A DNA stretch of 64,000 bases from Asaia bogorensis (lineage in GTDB: Bacteria; Pseudomonadota; Alphaproteobacteria; Acetobacterales; Acetobacteraceae), in assembly GCF_900465345.1 (NCBI RefSeq), contig NZ_UEGO01000030.1, positions 16,185 to 80,184 on the forward strand, in the 5' to 3' direction. The position numbers were made by a program, and so were the translations under genes. The notes beneath the pieces were generated by a model, which saw only the letters and a list, made by a program, of their open reading frames with translations, was not told where the DNA came from and ran no database searches. Below, in pieces: positions 52,944 to 63,586 of this stretch; position 1 is the first letter of the stretch, and each line of letters starts with the position of its first letter.

Positions 52944-55900
52944 TCAGGACGCCACAGCCACGGCGCCGCTTTCTGCAAAAGCGGCAGCCAGCGACAGATC
53001 AACCGAAAGCACCTGACTGACGCCACGCTCCTGCATGGTCACACCGAACAGCCTGTCCATATGGGCCATGGTCAACTGGTGGTGGGTCACGATCAGGAAG
53101 CGTGTCTGAGCCTCTTCAGCCATGTCCTTCAGCAATCCGCACAAGCGCTCCACATTGGCATCGTCCAGGGGGGCATCCACCTCATCGAGAATACAAAGCG
53201 GTGAGGGCTGACACCGGAAGGTGGCGAATATCAGTGATAGCGCTGTCAACGCCTGCTCACCGCCAGAAAGCAATGAGAGGGTCGACAGCTTCTTTCCTGG
53301 TGGCTGCGCAAAGATTTCGAGCCCCGCCTCGAGAGGATCATCACTCCCGACGAGACCCAGATGCGCCTTGCCGCCATTGAACATACGGCTGAAAAGCGAC
53401 TGGAAATGGCGGTCCACCTCAACGAAGACCGCCTGCAGGCGCTCGCGCCCTTCCTTTTTGAGGGCATTGATTGACCCACGCAGGCGCTGGATGGCGGAGG
53501 TCAGCTCCTCATGCTCGCGTGTCAGGTGGTCAGATTGCTCCTTGGCCTGCGTGTATTCCTGCTCGGCCAGAAGATTGACCGGCCCGAGGGCCTCACGGTC
53601 TTTCTGGGCGCGGGCGAGCCGTCGTTTGAGCGTGGTCTCGCTTGCCTCGGTGAGGGGGATATCAGGGGGTGATTCCGGCTCGACGAGCGGTGTCTCGGCC
53701 AGTTTCTCATGCTGCGATAGTGCCTGGGCGAGGCGTTCCTGCAACCGGATGGCAGTTTCACGGGCCTGTGCGCCGCGTTGCTCCTCCTCACGCTGGCTGT
53801 GAGCCAGATCCTGCAAAGCCTTATCGAGCTCTGTCAGCGCGATAGTAGCCTGTTCGTGCTCCTGCTCGGCGTTTTGCAAGGCGGTCTGATGGGTGTGCAG
53901 CGCTTCATCCTGCGCGGCTCTCTCAGCAGCACTACGGGAGATCTCCTCGTGGCTGAGTGTCAGACGCTCCTCAAGACGGGAACAATCGTCGCGCAGGGTC
54001 TCACCCTGTATGCGCGTTTCACCAAGCCTGAGCGCGACGGCGTGCTTCTCCTGCGTCGCCTGATCCAGCCGTGACTGGGCCTCTTGCACCTGCGTCCTGG
54101 CGGCGAGGTCGCATTCGCGCTGATCAGCCTCTGCGGCGAGCGCCGAGCTGAGCTCTGCTTCGAAGGGCGCAAGATCCGGGATCGGCGCCAGATCGTTCTG
54201 TGCCTCCAGTGCTCGCTTGAGCTGATCCTTGACGGTGTTCTGGCGCGGGGTCAGAGCCGCAAGGCGGCTGTTCAGGCTGAGTTTGAGGTCACGGCGCGTC
54301 TGAAGTTCGCGGCTGGAATGGCCGATATCACGGCCCAGAGTCTCGAGCCCTGTTTTCAGCGCGGCGCGTTCCCGATCACCTGTAACAAGAGCACTCTTGC
54401 ACTGTTCAAGCACCGTGCGGGCAGAGGCCAGTGCGGCGTCGTGATCGTTTTGCGAGAGCGCCTGACGCTGACCGGCCACGTCATCATAATCAGCACGTGC
54501 CTGCTTAAGCACGGCGCCGATCGTGGCGAGTTTGGCGATGCAGGAATCGTTCTGCAGGCGTTGCCTTGTCGCATCCTGCTGGGCGGTTGTGTAGTCGGTC
54601 TCGATCTGGCTCGCGGCGGTAATAGCGGCCTCGGTCACGCTGCGCTGCCTGGAAACATCGTCATTCAGGATGCGCAAGGCCTGGTGCAGTTTGGCCTCAT
54701 CACCCAAAGCCTCAAGACCCGCCACGGCGTTGGTCAGGCGGTCACGGGTTTCGTCCCGCTGGATTGTGGTCTCGGTGCTGTTCTGATCGATCTGGGCAAT
54801 CTGCCCGGCGAGCCGGTCCTTACGATCGAGCCGGTCGGTCTCGGCCTGTTTCAGAGCGCTCAGGTTTTTTTCCTCGCGTTGTACCGTCTCGCGAAGGGCT
54901 GTCAGCTTTGCCGCTTGATCGGCCTCCTGATCATTGAAGGAGCCAAGCGTTGCCCGCAGGGCAGGAATGGCAGCCTCCGCGGCAGCAATTTGGGTATCCA
55001 GATCCCGGAGCGCGGCCAGGTGCTCGACCCGGCTGAGGGCGGTCGAGGGCAGGTTGGGCGCTTCGCGATAGCCATCCCAGCGCCACAGGGCACCCTCGCT
55101 TGTGACGAGACACTGACCGGGGAGGAGACGCGTCTGAAGTGATTCGGGATCCTGCGTGCTATCGATCAGGCCAACATGATCGAGGCAGCGCCGGAGCGCT
55201 TCAGGCGCCTTGATCAGGGCCGAGAGCGATGTGCAGCCAGCCCCGAACTGCGCCGGGGTCAGCGGCGGAAGCGTCTGCCATGCGCGGCTCTGGAGTGTGT
55301 CCAGCGAAGCCTCGAGCGTTTGTCCGAGCGCCGCAGCAACGGCGCGCTCAAGCCCCGCGGGAATTTCCATTTGCGCCAGTGCAGGGTCTGGAAGGGCATC
55401 GTCAGGCGTGTTGGCCTGCAAGGCATCACGTCTTGCCACGAGGGCGAGATGATCGGCACTGGCCAGGCGGAGGGCGTTCTCGGCCTCGTCCCGCGCCTGC
55501 TGCGTATCGCGCCGCGCCTGGCTTGTCGTCTCGATTTCGACAATAAGGGACGACAGCGTGCGTTGCGCGGCCTCCCGGGCTCCGGTGGCGTCACTGATGG
55601 TAGCATCGTCGGGCATATCGCGGCCGAGAGCCTCCCGCCGGGCGATAAGGGTCTCGAGAGACTGATTGAGACGCTCAAGACTCTGGCGGGCCTGATCGCG
55701 GTCTTTCTCGAGAAGCTCCCGCTGTCGGGCGATGCTGCGCGCCTCTGCCTGCTGGGCGCTGAGCTGTTGCTCGATCTGCGCCAGGGTGGAGCGGCTCTCT
55801 TCCGCTGTCGCTCTAGCGACATCCCGTGCCGTCATCAGGGTGTCGGCCTTGGCATCAAGCGCGTTCAGCGCAGTCTCATCAAGCCGGGTGGCTTCGAGGG

Positions 55901-57458
55901 CTTCCAGTTCATTCTGGTGCGCTGCGATCTGCTGGTTGAGGTTGCTTGCCCGCGCCGTTAACCGCGCAAGCATCTCGCGATTTTCGCGAGCTTCCCTCTC
56001 GATTCGGGCCAGATCCTGTTCGGCTTTGGAGGTGTTGACGAGTTGTTCCTGCCTGAGCTGTGTCTGCTGCTGGATCTGCTGGTCGAGAGCGGTTCTCTCC
56101 TGACGCTGCTCGTCCAGTCGCCGGGCGAGTTGCTCTAGCGCCGTCTCATCGGGAAGCTCATCCCGGAGTTCGGCTATCGCCTTCGCGAGCGTTGCCGATT
56201 CACCCGTCAGGGCTTCAACGGCCTTTGCGGCAGCTTCATGCTCCAGTGTGAGGGCCTGAGCGGTCATGCGCCGTGTGGTCAACTTGTCAGCCAGGGCCAG
56301 TCTTGTCTGCTCGAGGCGGGACAGGAGTTCGGCGCTTTCCTGAGCGGATTCGCGCAGGGTGACAAGCGTATCGGGCAGCTCGCGCAGGATGACGGCAAGC
56401 CGTTGCTCTTCCTCTTTCAGCAGCGCCTCACGCTGCGTGAGTTCCTCAAGTCGTTTCAGGGCCAGCTGGTGATCGGCTTCCATCTGCTCGTGGCGCTGGG
56501 TCGTCTGTTCGTGGCGCGCCTGGGCCTGAGCCACGGCCTCGCGGGTTGATTCGCTGATAACGCGCAGCCTGTCGCGGGTGGTACGCAGGGCGTCGGTATG
56601 GTCGCGCAGGGAGAGCAGGCGTTCGCGTCCTGCTGCGCCCTGCTGCCCTGCCTCATCGGCAGCGCGCGCCGAATCGTCACGGGATTTTTCCGCAGCCTCA
56701 AGCTGCTCGCGTGTGCGCTCGACCAGCAAGGCGGCCCGGCGGTGTATGAGCCAGGAGAGGGTCAGTTCATCTGTACGTATCGCTTCGGAAAGGCTGCGAT
56801 AGGCTCGTGCCTGAACCGATTGCGCATCGAGTGTGGCCAGCCGCGTCTCGATCTGCTGACGCAGGTCTTCCGAGCGCTCCATATTGCCCTCAGCCTGCCG
56901 GAGCTTGATTTCAGCATCATGGCGCCTCGCATGAAGACCCGTGATGCCCGCAGCCTCTTCAAGGAGCGATCGTCTTTCTTCGGGCTTGGCGCTGATGAGC
57001 GCGCTGACACGGTTCTGGCTGACAATGGAGGAGCTGCGAGCCCCCGAAGAGAGATCGGCAAACATCGTGGTGATGTCACGTGCGCGCAGGGCGCGCCCGT
57101 TGAGGCGAAACTCACTGCCCGATCCGCGTTCGGCTCGTCGGGTGATTTCGAGACCGTCTGTTTCGCTGAACGGGGGTGGGGCGAGACCGTGTGCCTCATC
57201 CAGCCACAGCGTCACCTCGGCGAGGCTGCGGGCCGAACGTGCGCTCGTCCCAGCAAAAATCAGGTCGTCCAGTTCGCCGCCGCGCAGGGCACGGGCGGAA
57301 CTCTCGCCCATCGCCCAGCGCAGGGCCTCAACGACATTGGATTTGCCACAACCATTCGGCCCCACGATACCGGTGAGGCCAGGCAGGATGTCGATTGTGG
57401 CTGGATCGGCAAAACTCTTGAAACCCGCTATCCGCAGGCGCGTGATCTTGGCTGACAT
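52944..57458 (-). CDS. smc: Chromosome segregation protein SMC (long form)
   Basis: 1504 residues against about 1150-1200 usually. Head: Walker A GPNGCGKSN near residue 36; C-terminal head with signature LSGGEQALTALSL near 1398 and Walker B LCILDEVDAPLDD near 1424. Two coiled-coil arms of about 500 residues flank a hinge at about 695-800 that contains GLERAVAAALG and ends near LWRWDGY, as in alphaproteobacterial SMC. It organises and segregates the chromosome; scpA/scpB are not in the window. It is the last gene of the miaB-to-smc block. Confidence 0.96.
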   Translation of the reverse strand: MSAKITRLRIAGFKSFADPATIDILPGLTGIVGPNGCGKSNVVEALRWAMGESSARALRGGELDDLIFAGTSARSARSLAEVTLWLDEAHGLAPPPFSETDGLEITRRAERGSGSEFRLNGRALRARDITTMFADLSSGARSSSIVSQNRVSALISAKPEERRSLLEEAAGITGLHARRHDAEIKLRQAEGNMERSEDLRQQIETRLATLDAQSVQARAYRSLSEAIRTDELTLSWLIHRRAALLVERTREQLEAAEKSRDDSARAADEAGQQGAAGRERLLSLRDHTDALRTTRDRLRVISESTREAVAQAQARHEQTTQRHEQMEADHQLALKRLEELTQREALLKEEEQRLAVILRELPDTLVTLRESAQESAELLSRLEQTRLALADKLTTRRMTAQALTLEHEAAAKAVEALTGESATLAKAIAELRDELPDETALEQLARRLDEQRQERTALDQQIQQQTQLRQEQLVNTSKAEQDLARIEREARENREMLARLTARASNLNQQIAAHQNELEALEATRLDETALNALDAKADTLMTARDVARATAEESRSTLAQIEQQLSAQQAEARSIARQRELLEKDRDQARQSLERLNQSLETLIARREALGRDMPDDATISDATGAREAAQRTLSSLIVEIETTSQARRDTQQARDEAENALRLASADHLALVARRDALQANTPDDALPDPALAQMEIPAGLERAVAAALGQTLEASLDTLQSRAWQTLPPLTPAQFGAGCTSLSALIKAPEALRRCLDHVGLIDSTQDPESLQTRLLPGQCLVTSEGALWRWDGYREAPNLPSTALSRVEHLAALRDLDTQIAAAEAAIPALRATLGSFNDQEADQAAKLTALRETVQREEKNLSALKQAETDRLDRKDRLAGQIAQIDQNSTETTIQRDETRDRLTNAVAGLEALGDEAKLHQALRILNDDVSRQRSVTEAAITAASQIETDYTTAQQDATRQRLQNDSCIAKLATIGAVLKQARADYDDVAGQRQALSQNDHDAALASARTVLEQCKSALVTGDRERAALKTGLETLGRDIGHSSRELQTRRDLKLSLNSRLAALTPRQNTVKDQLKRALEAQNDLAPIPDLAPFEAELSSALAAEADQRECDLAARTQVQEAQSRLDQATQEKHAVALRLGETRIQGETLRDDCSRLEERLTLSHEEISRSAAERAAQDEALHTHQTALQNAEQEHEQATIALTELDKALQDLAHSQREEEQRGAQARETAIRLQERLAQALSQHEKLAETPLVEPESPPDIPLTEASETTLKRRLARAQKDREALGPVNLLAEQEYTQAKEQSDHLTREHEELTSAIQRLRGSINALKKEGRERLQAVFVEVDRHFQSLFSRMFNGGKAHLGLVGSDDPLEAGLEIFAQPPGKKLSTLSLLSGGEQALTALSLIFATFRCQPSPLCILDEVDAPLDDANVERLCGLLKDMAEEAQTRFLIVTHHQLTMAHMDRLFGVTMQERGVSQVLSVDLSLAAAFAESGAVAVAS

Positions 57459-57481
57459 ACGCGAAAAGCGGGGTCCTCTGT

Positions 57482-58084
57482 TTAGCCGCCGGCTTTCTTG
57501 ACCTCGGCCTCGAAGGCCTCATAGGTCAGAAGCTCCTGATTATAGGGCTGTTTGTTGAACATGAAGAAGGGCGTGCCGCCGATATTGAATTTGGCCTGAT
57601 CGGCATCCTGCTGGGCGACGAGTGCCTGACGGAATGTATCATCGGCGTCAATCTTGGCGAATTGCTCAGCTGAAATACCTGCAAGCGCAGCCATCTGCTG
57701 GATCTGCTGCTTCGGGTTCACATCCCGTGCAAAAGCCCAGCGATCCTGGCTTGAGAGCATCGAATTCACGAACGGCACATAGCGATCGACAGGCAGCGAA
57801 CGCGCCACCATCGCCCCGAGCAGGGCGATCTGATCGAGCGGGAAATCGTGATAGACGTAGAACACCTTGCCGGTATCGATCAGGTTTTTCTTAACATCCT
57901 GAAAAACCGTCATCTCGAAATGGGCACAATGAGTGCAGGTGAGGGAGAACCACTCATTGACCGTGACGGGCGCCTTGGGGTTGCCAAGGGTGCGCGGGGT
58001 CAGTCGGGCATCCTCTGCGCGGGCCTTTGGCATGAGGGCGAGGGCGGGCATGGCTGCCAGGAAACTGCGCCGGTACAAAGACAT
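57482..58084 (-). CDS. DsbA-family thiol:disulfide oxidoreductase
   Basis: 200 residues; signal peptide MSLYRRSFLAAMPALALMPK, possibly Tat-like. Thioredoxin fold with CTHC near residue 50 and cis-Pro loop GGTPFFMF near 169, as in the DsbA/BdbD thioredoxin_4 group. It introduces or isomerises disulfides in exported proteins, possibly LptD (compare the LptM-like gene). Sits 23 bases before smc and 114 after corC on the same strand. Confidence 0.9.
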   Translation of the reverse strand: MSLYRRSFLAAMPALALMPKARAEDARLTPRTLGNPKAPVTVNEWFSLTCTHCAHFEMTVFQDVKKNLIDTGKVFYVYHDFPLDQIALLGAMVARSLPVDRYVPFVNSMLSSQDRWAFARDVNPKQQIQQMAALAGISAEQFAKIDADDTFRQALVAQQDADQAKFNIGGTPFFMFNKQPYNQELLTYEAFEAEVKKAGG

Positions 58085-58198
58085 GAAGAACTCTCCCCGT
58101 GAATGATACCAAAGTTTTGAAGACCGGAAGCCCTCTCCGCGTCAAGTGTCCCGCACGACGGCGCACGAGACATCATGAGGCGAGGGAGGGGGAACGGT

Positions 58199-59119
58199 TC
58201 AGCGTTTCTCGTCGCCGTGGTGGGGCGTTGGATTGTCGCTACGCACCCAATCGGGCGGTACGCGCATCCTAAGCGCCCGGATATGGCGTGCATCGGCATC
58301 GGTCACGCGAAAGACCAGGCCGCTTTCATGGGTAAAGACCTCACCCCGTATCGGCACATGCCCTGCAAGACGAAAAACGAGGCCACCCACGGTCTCGATT
58401 TCCGCCTCACGTTCCGCCTCGGTCAGAACCGGCCCCATGAAGCCTTCAAGTTCATCCACCGGCAATCTGGCATCAAGGTCGAAGGACCCATCGGCACGCT
58501 CGGAAATCATGGCCGAGACTGGCTCGTCATGTTCGTCGGAGATGTCACCCACGATGGTTTCCACAAGGTCCTCGATGGTGACCAGCCCATCTACGCCGCC
58601 ATATTCGTCGATGACGAGCGCCAGATGGGTGCGGCGCTGCCGCATCTGCAACAGCAGATCGAGCACAGGGATCTGCGGCGCTACCAGCAGGGGCTGGCGC
58701 AGAAGAGGCTCGATATCAAACGCCTCCGAGGTGCCGATATAGGCAATGAGGTCCTTGACGTGAATCATCCCGATGACGTTGTCGAGATGCTCGCGATAGA
58801 CCGGCACGCGTGAATGGTTTTCACGGCGCATGAAGTCCAGCGCTTCATCCAGCGTGATATCCGCTGACATCGAGACGATATCGGCACGGGGTACCATGAC
58901 GTCATCGGCGGTTTTTTCGCGCAGATGCAGCACATTGGTAATGAGTGCGCGTTCCTGCCGGTCCAGCTCCGGACGGGTGCCCGCTTCCGGGTGGGGTGCC
59001 GCTGCCTCTTCCACAAGAGCCGCAATCGAAAGCCGCAGCCCCTGTTCGCGCCCCTTGCGGTTGAAGATGCCGAACAATCCCTTGGCCGGCCTCTGGCGAT
59101 GGTCGTCGCTCTCGCTCAT
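58199..59119 (-). CDS. corC: CBS-domain protein, CorC/TlyC/HlyC family
   Basis: 306 residues. Tandem CBS domains at about 75-195 (VMVPRADIVSMSADITLDEA, SRVPVYREHLDNVIGMIHVKDL, LALVIDEYGGVDGLVTIEDL) followed by the CorC_HlyC transporter-associated domain (LPVDELEGFMG, VGGLVFRLAGHVP). No DUF21 membrane domain. Proposed to modulate Mg/Co efflux or link to envelope homeostasis. ATGA overlap with ybeY. Confidence 0.92.
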   Translation of the reverse strand: MSESDDHRQRPAKGLFGIFNRKGREQGLRLSIAALVEEAAAPHPEAGTRPELDRQERALITNVLHLREKTADDVMVPRADIVSMSADITLDEALDFMRRENHSRVPVYREHLDNVIGMIHVKDLIAYIGTSEAFDIEPLLRQPLLVAPQIPVLDLLLQMRQRRTHLALVIDEYGGVDGLVTIEDLVETIVGDISDEHDEPVSAMISERADGSFDLDARLPVDELEGFMGPVLTEAEREAEIETVGGLVFRLAGHVPIRGEVFTHESGLVFRVTDADARHIRALRMRVPPDWVRSDNPTPHHGDEKR

Positions 59120-59643
59120 GCGCCACGCCCCCCGCCCATGCGCCAGGGGTTGGGAACACCGAGACGGGCCAAAATACGGGATTCCGTCATTTCCATCAGC
59201 CGCGCCTCATCGGGGCGGTGATGGTCATGACCTGCAAGGTGCAGCAGGCCATGAACGACGAGATGCGCAAAGTGATGCGGAAATTTCTTGCCGCTTGCCT
59301 TGGCCTCGCGACGAACGGTCTCGTAGGCAAGGGCTATGTCGCCATCGCCGAACGCACCGTTCTCCTCGAAGGTCAGGACATTGGTCGGCTTGTTCTTGTC
59401 ACGGAACGTCGCGTTGAGTGCCTTGATGGCGTGGTCGCCTGCAAGAAGGAAGGCCGGAACACGGTCGCGGTCAAGCCACGGCCAGCTTGCCTCGAGGCAG
59501 CGGGCGACGAGCGCTTCCAGATTGGGCACACTGGCACGCCAGCGGCGATCGGCCACGATCAGATCGAGACGTGAACGAAGGGCCGCCCTCGTGATAGAGG
59601 ACGGCTCTTCGGCGGATGGGGTCAGACTACTTCGAGGTTCCAT
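59116..59643 (-). CDS. ybeY: Endoribonuclease YbeY
   Basis: 175 residues from ATG 59643, which lies inside the 3' end of phoH; the longer frame reads through phoH. Zinc site HLVVHGLLHLAGHDHH near residue 130 (H-G-x-L-H-L-x-G-H-D-H), preceded by NATFRDKNKPTNVLTFEE. It takes part in 16S rRNA 3' maturation and ribosome quality control. Confidence 0.94.
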   Translation of the reverse strand: MEPRSSLTPSAEEPSSITRAALRSRLDLIVADRRWRASVPNLEALVARCLEASWPWLDRDRVPAFLLAGDHAIKALNATFRDKNKPTNVLTFEENGAFGDGDIALAYETVRREAKASGKKFPHHFAHLVVHGLLHLAGHDHHRPDEARLMEMTESRILARLGVPNPWRMGGGRGA

Positions 59644-60808
59644 TGTATTCCCGGCGCGACCTGCCTCGGGAATAGTCCCGTGCCGCAGCCACTCGTTGAT
59701 CATAAGCGTCCACGATACGTGCCACCAGAGGGTGACGCACGACATCGGCGGACTCGAAACGGGTAATACCAATTCCCGGCAAGCCTTCAAGGGTCTCGAC
59801 CGCTTCACGCAGACCGGATGCGACGCCCGAAGGCAGATCGATCTGGCTGAGATCGCCGGTAATGACCATGCGGGCGCCCTGACCCATGCGGGTCAGGAAC
59901 ATCTTCATCTGGGCCGGGGTGGTGTTCTGGGCCTCGTCAAGGATGACGAAGGCGTGGGCGAGGGTCCGGCCGCGCATGAAGGCAAGCGGTGCGACCTCGA
60001 TTTCGCCATTGGCCATCCGGCGGGCGACCTGATCACCCGGCAGCATGTCATTGAGCGCATCATAGAGTGGGCGCAGGTAGGGGTCGATCTTTTCCCGTAG
60101 GTCGCCAGGCAGGAAGCCGAGGCGCTCGCCAGCCTCGACGGCAGGGCGGGAGAGGATGATCCGGTCCACCTGGCCTGCCTGCAGCATGGCAACACCCTGT
60201 GCCACGGCCAGATAGGTCTTGCCGGTACCTGCCGGCCCGATCCCGAATGTCAGTTCGGTCTTGGCCAGCATCTGCATATAGGCAGCCTGCCCGCGCGAAC
60301 GCGGCGCAATGGCCCCTCGCTTGGTCTTGATGGCCGGCAGGTCGAGAAAGGGCGCTGGTCCCTCGGTCTCGTTGCGTGTCAGTTCGGCTGCTGCTGCCTC
60401 GTTCTGGCGGGGCGCGTTTCGGGGCTCCGCCGCGCGGGTGGGCCGCGGCAGGGCAGATAGGCGAATGACGCTGTCGACCACGGGGCCGTCGATCTTGCCG
60501 CCATGCTCAAGCTGGTTATAGAGCGCCGTGATGGCGGCCTGAGCGCGAGCGACAGAAGCCGCTTCACCCGTGATGGCAATCTTGTTGCCGCGGCACGTCA
60601 GGCGGACATCGAAACCCTGTTCGAGCCTGATGAGATGGCGGTCGTGATCGCCCAGAAGCTGCTGAAGGAGAATGTTATCTCCGAAACGCAGCGCCGAGGT
60701 GCGGTGTCCCTGTTCGTGAGGAGGGGTTTCAGGCGGGAGGTGCCGCCTGGAGTTACGGTCATTGGTCCCGTATCCGGGATGCGACTGGGGTGCCGTGGGG
60801 TGGCTCAA
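59627..60808 (-). CDS. PhoH-like ATPase (YbeZ)
   Basis: 393 residues from TTG 60808, next to the miaB stop. N-terminal KH-like portion, then the PhoH core: [19 protein letters not shown] near residue 188, [19 protein letters not shown], and [19 protein letters not shown] near 285. The Gln/His-rich first 40 residues are not conserved. Works with YbeY in ribosome maturation in E. coli. Confidence 0.93.
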   Translation of the reverse strand: MSHPTAPQSHPGYGTNDRNSRRHLPPETPPHEQGHRTSALRFGDNILLQQLLGDHDRHLIRLEQGFDVRLTCRGNKIAITGEAASVARAQAAITALYNQLEHGGKIDGPVVDSVIRLSALPRPTRAAEPRNAPRQNEAAAAELTRNETEGPAPFLDLPAIKTKRGAIAPRSRGQAAYMQMLAKTELTFGIGPAGTGKTYLAVAQGVAMLQAGQVDRIILSRPAVEAGERLGFLPGDLREKIDPYLRPLYDALNDMLPGDQVARRMANGEIEVAPLAFMRGRTLAHAFVILDEAQNTTPAQMKMFLTRMGQGARMVITGDLSQIDLPSGVASGLREAVETLEGLPGIGITRFESADVVRHPLVARIVDAYDQRVAAARDYSRGRSRREYNGTSK

Positions 60809-62223
60809 GCGCAGACTCTCTCCCGTAAGAGTATACCAGCCAGCGAATTGGTAAGACGCTGGGTTATCACAACCGGCACGGTCTGACCGATAAGGTCATC
60901 GGTCCCTTCGACATGAACCGGTTGCAGATAGGGTGAACGCCCGGTGATCTGTCCGGGTTTGCGGCCGCGCCCGGTAAAGAGCACCGGCAGTGTCCGGCCG
61001 ACCATGTCGGCGTTGAAGGCGTCCTGCTGCTCGCGCAGTAGGGCCTGCAGGCGTTGCAGGCGCTCGTCCTTGACCGCTTCTTCAATCTGGAAGGGCTGGC
61101 CGGCTGCAGGTGTGCCGGGGCGGGGCGAGTACTTGAACGAAAATGCCTGGGCGAAACCGATATCGCGCACAAGCTGCATCGTCGCCTCGAAATCCTCTTC
61201 CGTTTCTCCCGGATGGCCGACGATGAAATCGGAAGAAAGAGCAAGATCGGGACAAGCTTCACGCAGCCGCGCAATCAGCGCGCGGTATTCATCGCCCGTA
61301 TGACCGCGGTTCATGGCCTTGAGGATACGATCCGACCCGGATTGCACAGGCAGATGAAGGAATGGCATGAGCGCAGGATTGTCACGATGCGCGTCGATCA
61401 GGGACTGGTCCATGTCGCGCGGATGCGACGTCATGTACCGTATGCGTTCAAGGCCGGGCAGTTCCGCCAGAGCTTTCGCAAGGCGTGGCAGATCGGCCGT
61501 GCCACCTTCGCCATCATCGCCGTGATAGGCATTGACGTTCTGCCCGAGCAGCGTGATCTCCCGTACGCCGCTCTCCACCATACGGCGCGCCTCGGCCAGC
61601 ACGGAAGGGAGGGAACGGCTTGTTTCGGCGCCGCGCGTATAGGGCACGACACAGAAAGAGCAGAACTTGTCGCAGCCTTCCTGAATAGTCAGGAAGGCTG
61701 TCAGGTTTCCTTCCACCTGAGGAGCAGAATCCTGCGGCAGGAAGTCGAACTTCATTTCGACCGGGAAATCCGTATCGATCACGGCACCGCCAGCACGGGC
61801 GGCACGCGCCACCATTTCGGGCAGGCGATGATAGGTCTGCGGGCCGAGAACGATATCGACATAGGGCGCACGGGCGAGGATCTCCTCGCCTTCCGCCTGA
61901 GCCACGCAACCGGCAACGGCGATGATCGAGCGGCTAAGCCCGGCGGTCTCGCGCTCTTCACTGATCTTGCGCAGGCGGCCCAGCTCGGAGAACACCTTCT
62001 CGGCAGCGCGCTCGCGGATATGGCACGTGTTGAGAATGACCATCTCTGCCTGTTCCGGCGTGGTCACCGGCTTGAAGCCGAGCGGCGCGAGCACGTCGGT
62101 CATACGCGCGCTGTCATAGACATTCATCTGACAGCCCCAGGTGATGACATGCAGCCCACGCGCGTTGGTCTGGCTGTCGTTCTGCACGGGGAGAGTGCTG
62201 TCGGTTAAAGTCTCGACGTTCAC
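60805..62223 (-). CDS. miaB: tRNA-2-methylthio-N6-dimethylallyladenosine synthase
   Basis: 472 residues from GTG. N-terminal UPF0004 domain with three cluster Cys ([22 protein letters not shown]), radical-SAM cysteines in [16 protein letters not shown] near 180, and a TRAM domain at the C-terminus. It methylthiolates A37 of tRNAs reading UNN codons. First gene of the miaB-phoH-ybeY-corC unit; junctions overlap by 4, 17 and 4 bases. Confidence 0.95.
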   Translation of the reverse strand: MNVETLTDSTLPVQNDSQTNARGLHVITWGCQMNVYDSARMTDVLAPLGFKPVTTPEQAEMVILNTCHIRERAAEKVFSELGRLRKISEERETAGLSRSIIAVAGCVAQAEGEEILARAPYVDIVLGPQTYHRLPEMVARAARAGGAVIDTDFPVEMKFDFLPQDSAPQVEGNLTAFLTIQEGCDKFCSFCVVPYTRGAETSRSLPSVLAEARRMVESGVREITLLGQNVNAYHGDDGEGGTADLPRLAKALAELPGLERIRYMTSHPRDMDQSLIDAHRDNPALMPFLHLPVQSGSDRILKAMNRGHTGDEYRALIARLREACPDLALSSDFIVGHPGETEEDFEATMQLVRDIGFAQAFSFKYSPRPGTPAAGQPFQIEEAVKDERLQRLQALLREQQDAFNADMVGRTLPVLFTGRGRKPGQITGRSPYLQPVHVEGTDDLIGQTVPVVITQRLTNSLAGILLRERVCA

Positions 62224-62473
62224 GTATCCTAACCTTTGGCCCTGTGGTCCGCTTGTGTCGGCAACTATAGGAGAGCACGCGCCGATTTAATGCGGGAGCT
62301 GTCCATCAGGCGGAGCCGATCATTTCGATATGTCCTTCGCGCTTTGTAGCGCAAGGTAGAGGTAAATGCATGGCTAATATTCATGCGTTGTGCTGCGCAG
62401 CAATGCAGAGCGCGTATGTCAGCCGTGCCATGCGTGCTGTAACGGCCGGGTATCAGGGCTCGGCCCACCTGTT
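62224..62473. other. Intergenic region upstream of miaB
   Basis: 250 bases without a supported gene. Small inverted repeats (for example GCGC..GCGC near 62338-62355) are present; I see no terminator with a U-tract after plsC. Confidence 0.4.
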
Positions 62474-63436
62474 TCAGTGCTGCACCGGCTCCGGGTGCTC
62501 GGGATTATGGTGCAATTGTGACACGCCTTGCGCCACGATCTCCTGAACCGCAGTCGAGAGCTCCTTGCGGCTTGGATAATCCGCCGGATCAACCGGGGGA
62601 TGCAGGATGACCGTGGCCCCAAGCGAGCGCCATTGCGTGACAGACCAGATGTGAGGGGCGAGATCCATATCGCCATACCATGCGAGAGCGGTACGCCGGG
62701 CGCGGCCGATCGGCAAACCATCTAGCTGGTCGTAAACAATTGAGACGGGCTGGATCAGCACGGAGGGTGGGGTCGGTACCGTGGTATCGACACGACTGGG
62801 TTTGGCGATGGCAAAGAATGACGACATGAAAGGCAGAACATGTGTGCCATCTGTCGAGGTGCCCTCCGGGAAGAGGATCAGGTTATCGCCATTATTGAGG
62901 CGATCGGTCATCGCCTGCAATTCGCGACCCGTATTGTTCCGCTGGCGACTGACAAAGATCGTGCGTCCCAGGCGCGCAAGCGTGCCGATGACGGGCCAGT
63001 CAGCGATTTGCTGTTTGGCAACGAACACAGTGGGCAGGATACCGCCCGCCACCGCGATATCGAGCCACGATGAGTGATTGGCAACAAAGATGACCGGTCG
63101 CTCACCGTTTTTCACGGCGACGCTGTCGCGTGTGGTGCCTGCCGGCTCACCGATGACGCGCACTGTCATGCCCAGAATGCGGCAGATGGTTGCCCAGTAG
63201 AACCTTGCAAAGACGATCTTTGCGGCACCACCACGTTTGAGGAGGATGCGCTGCGGGACACTGGCAACAAGGGTCCATAGGCAGGACAGGCCCATGCGAC
63301 GTATCGCGCGGAGCCTGCAAATCATACCATTCCCCGATGCACGCTCCATGGGGAGGGCAGGTTCAAGTGGGGCGGTCCAGGAATCGGGGCCGGAAGCGTC
63401 ACTAGCAGGACGGCGGCGCGTGATCGCGTCTGTCAT
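62474..63436 (-). CDS. plsC: 1-acyl-sn-glycerol-3-phosphate acyltransferase family protein
   Basis: 320 residues. One membrane-associated segment near 85-105, then the acyltransferase blocks FVANHSSWLDIAVAGGILP near residue 124 (NHx4D), GRTIFVSRQRNNTGRELQ and LFPEGTSTDGTHVLPF near 190. The hydrophilic N-terminal 40 residues are likely species-specific, and Met31 might be the start. It makes phosphatidic acid or acylates another lysolipid. Confidence 0.9.
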   Translation of the reverse strand: MTDAITRRRPASDASGPDSWTAPLEPALPMERASGNGMICRLRAIRRMGLSCLWTLVASVPQRILLKRGGAAKIVFARFYWATICRILGMTVRVIGEPAGTTRDSVAVKNGERPVIFVANHSSWLDIAVAGGILPTVFVAKQQIADWPVIGTLARLGRTIFVSRQRNNTGRELQAMTDRLNNGDNLILFPEGTSTDGTHVLPFMSSFFAIAKPSRVDTTVPTPPSVLIQPVSIVYDQLDGLPIGRARRTALAWYGDMDLAPHIWSVTQWRSLGATVILHPPVDPADYPSRKELSTAVQEIVAQGVSQLHHNPEHPEPVQH

Positions 63437-63586
63437 TGCCCGTTATCTAGCTTGAAAAGATAAATCCGGACAACAGCCATCCGAGACTCAATTTATTAAG
63501 ATTGGGCGGAATCCCGGCGTAAACGCTCATGGCGGGTGTCGCGTCGTTGCGTCTGAATTGCACCGCGTCTTTTCTTGCAGGGTCAC

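Noticed and set aside
54084..55142. 352-codon + strand frame opposite smc
   Set aside because: Antisense of coiled-coil coding sequence, low-complexity product.
61054..62208. 384-codon + strand frame opposite miaB
   Set aside because: Antisense shadow; miaB cysteine motifs are intact on the other strand.
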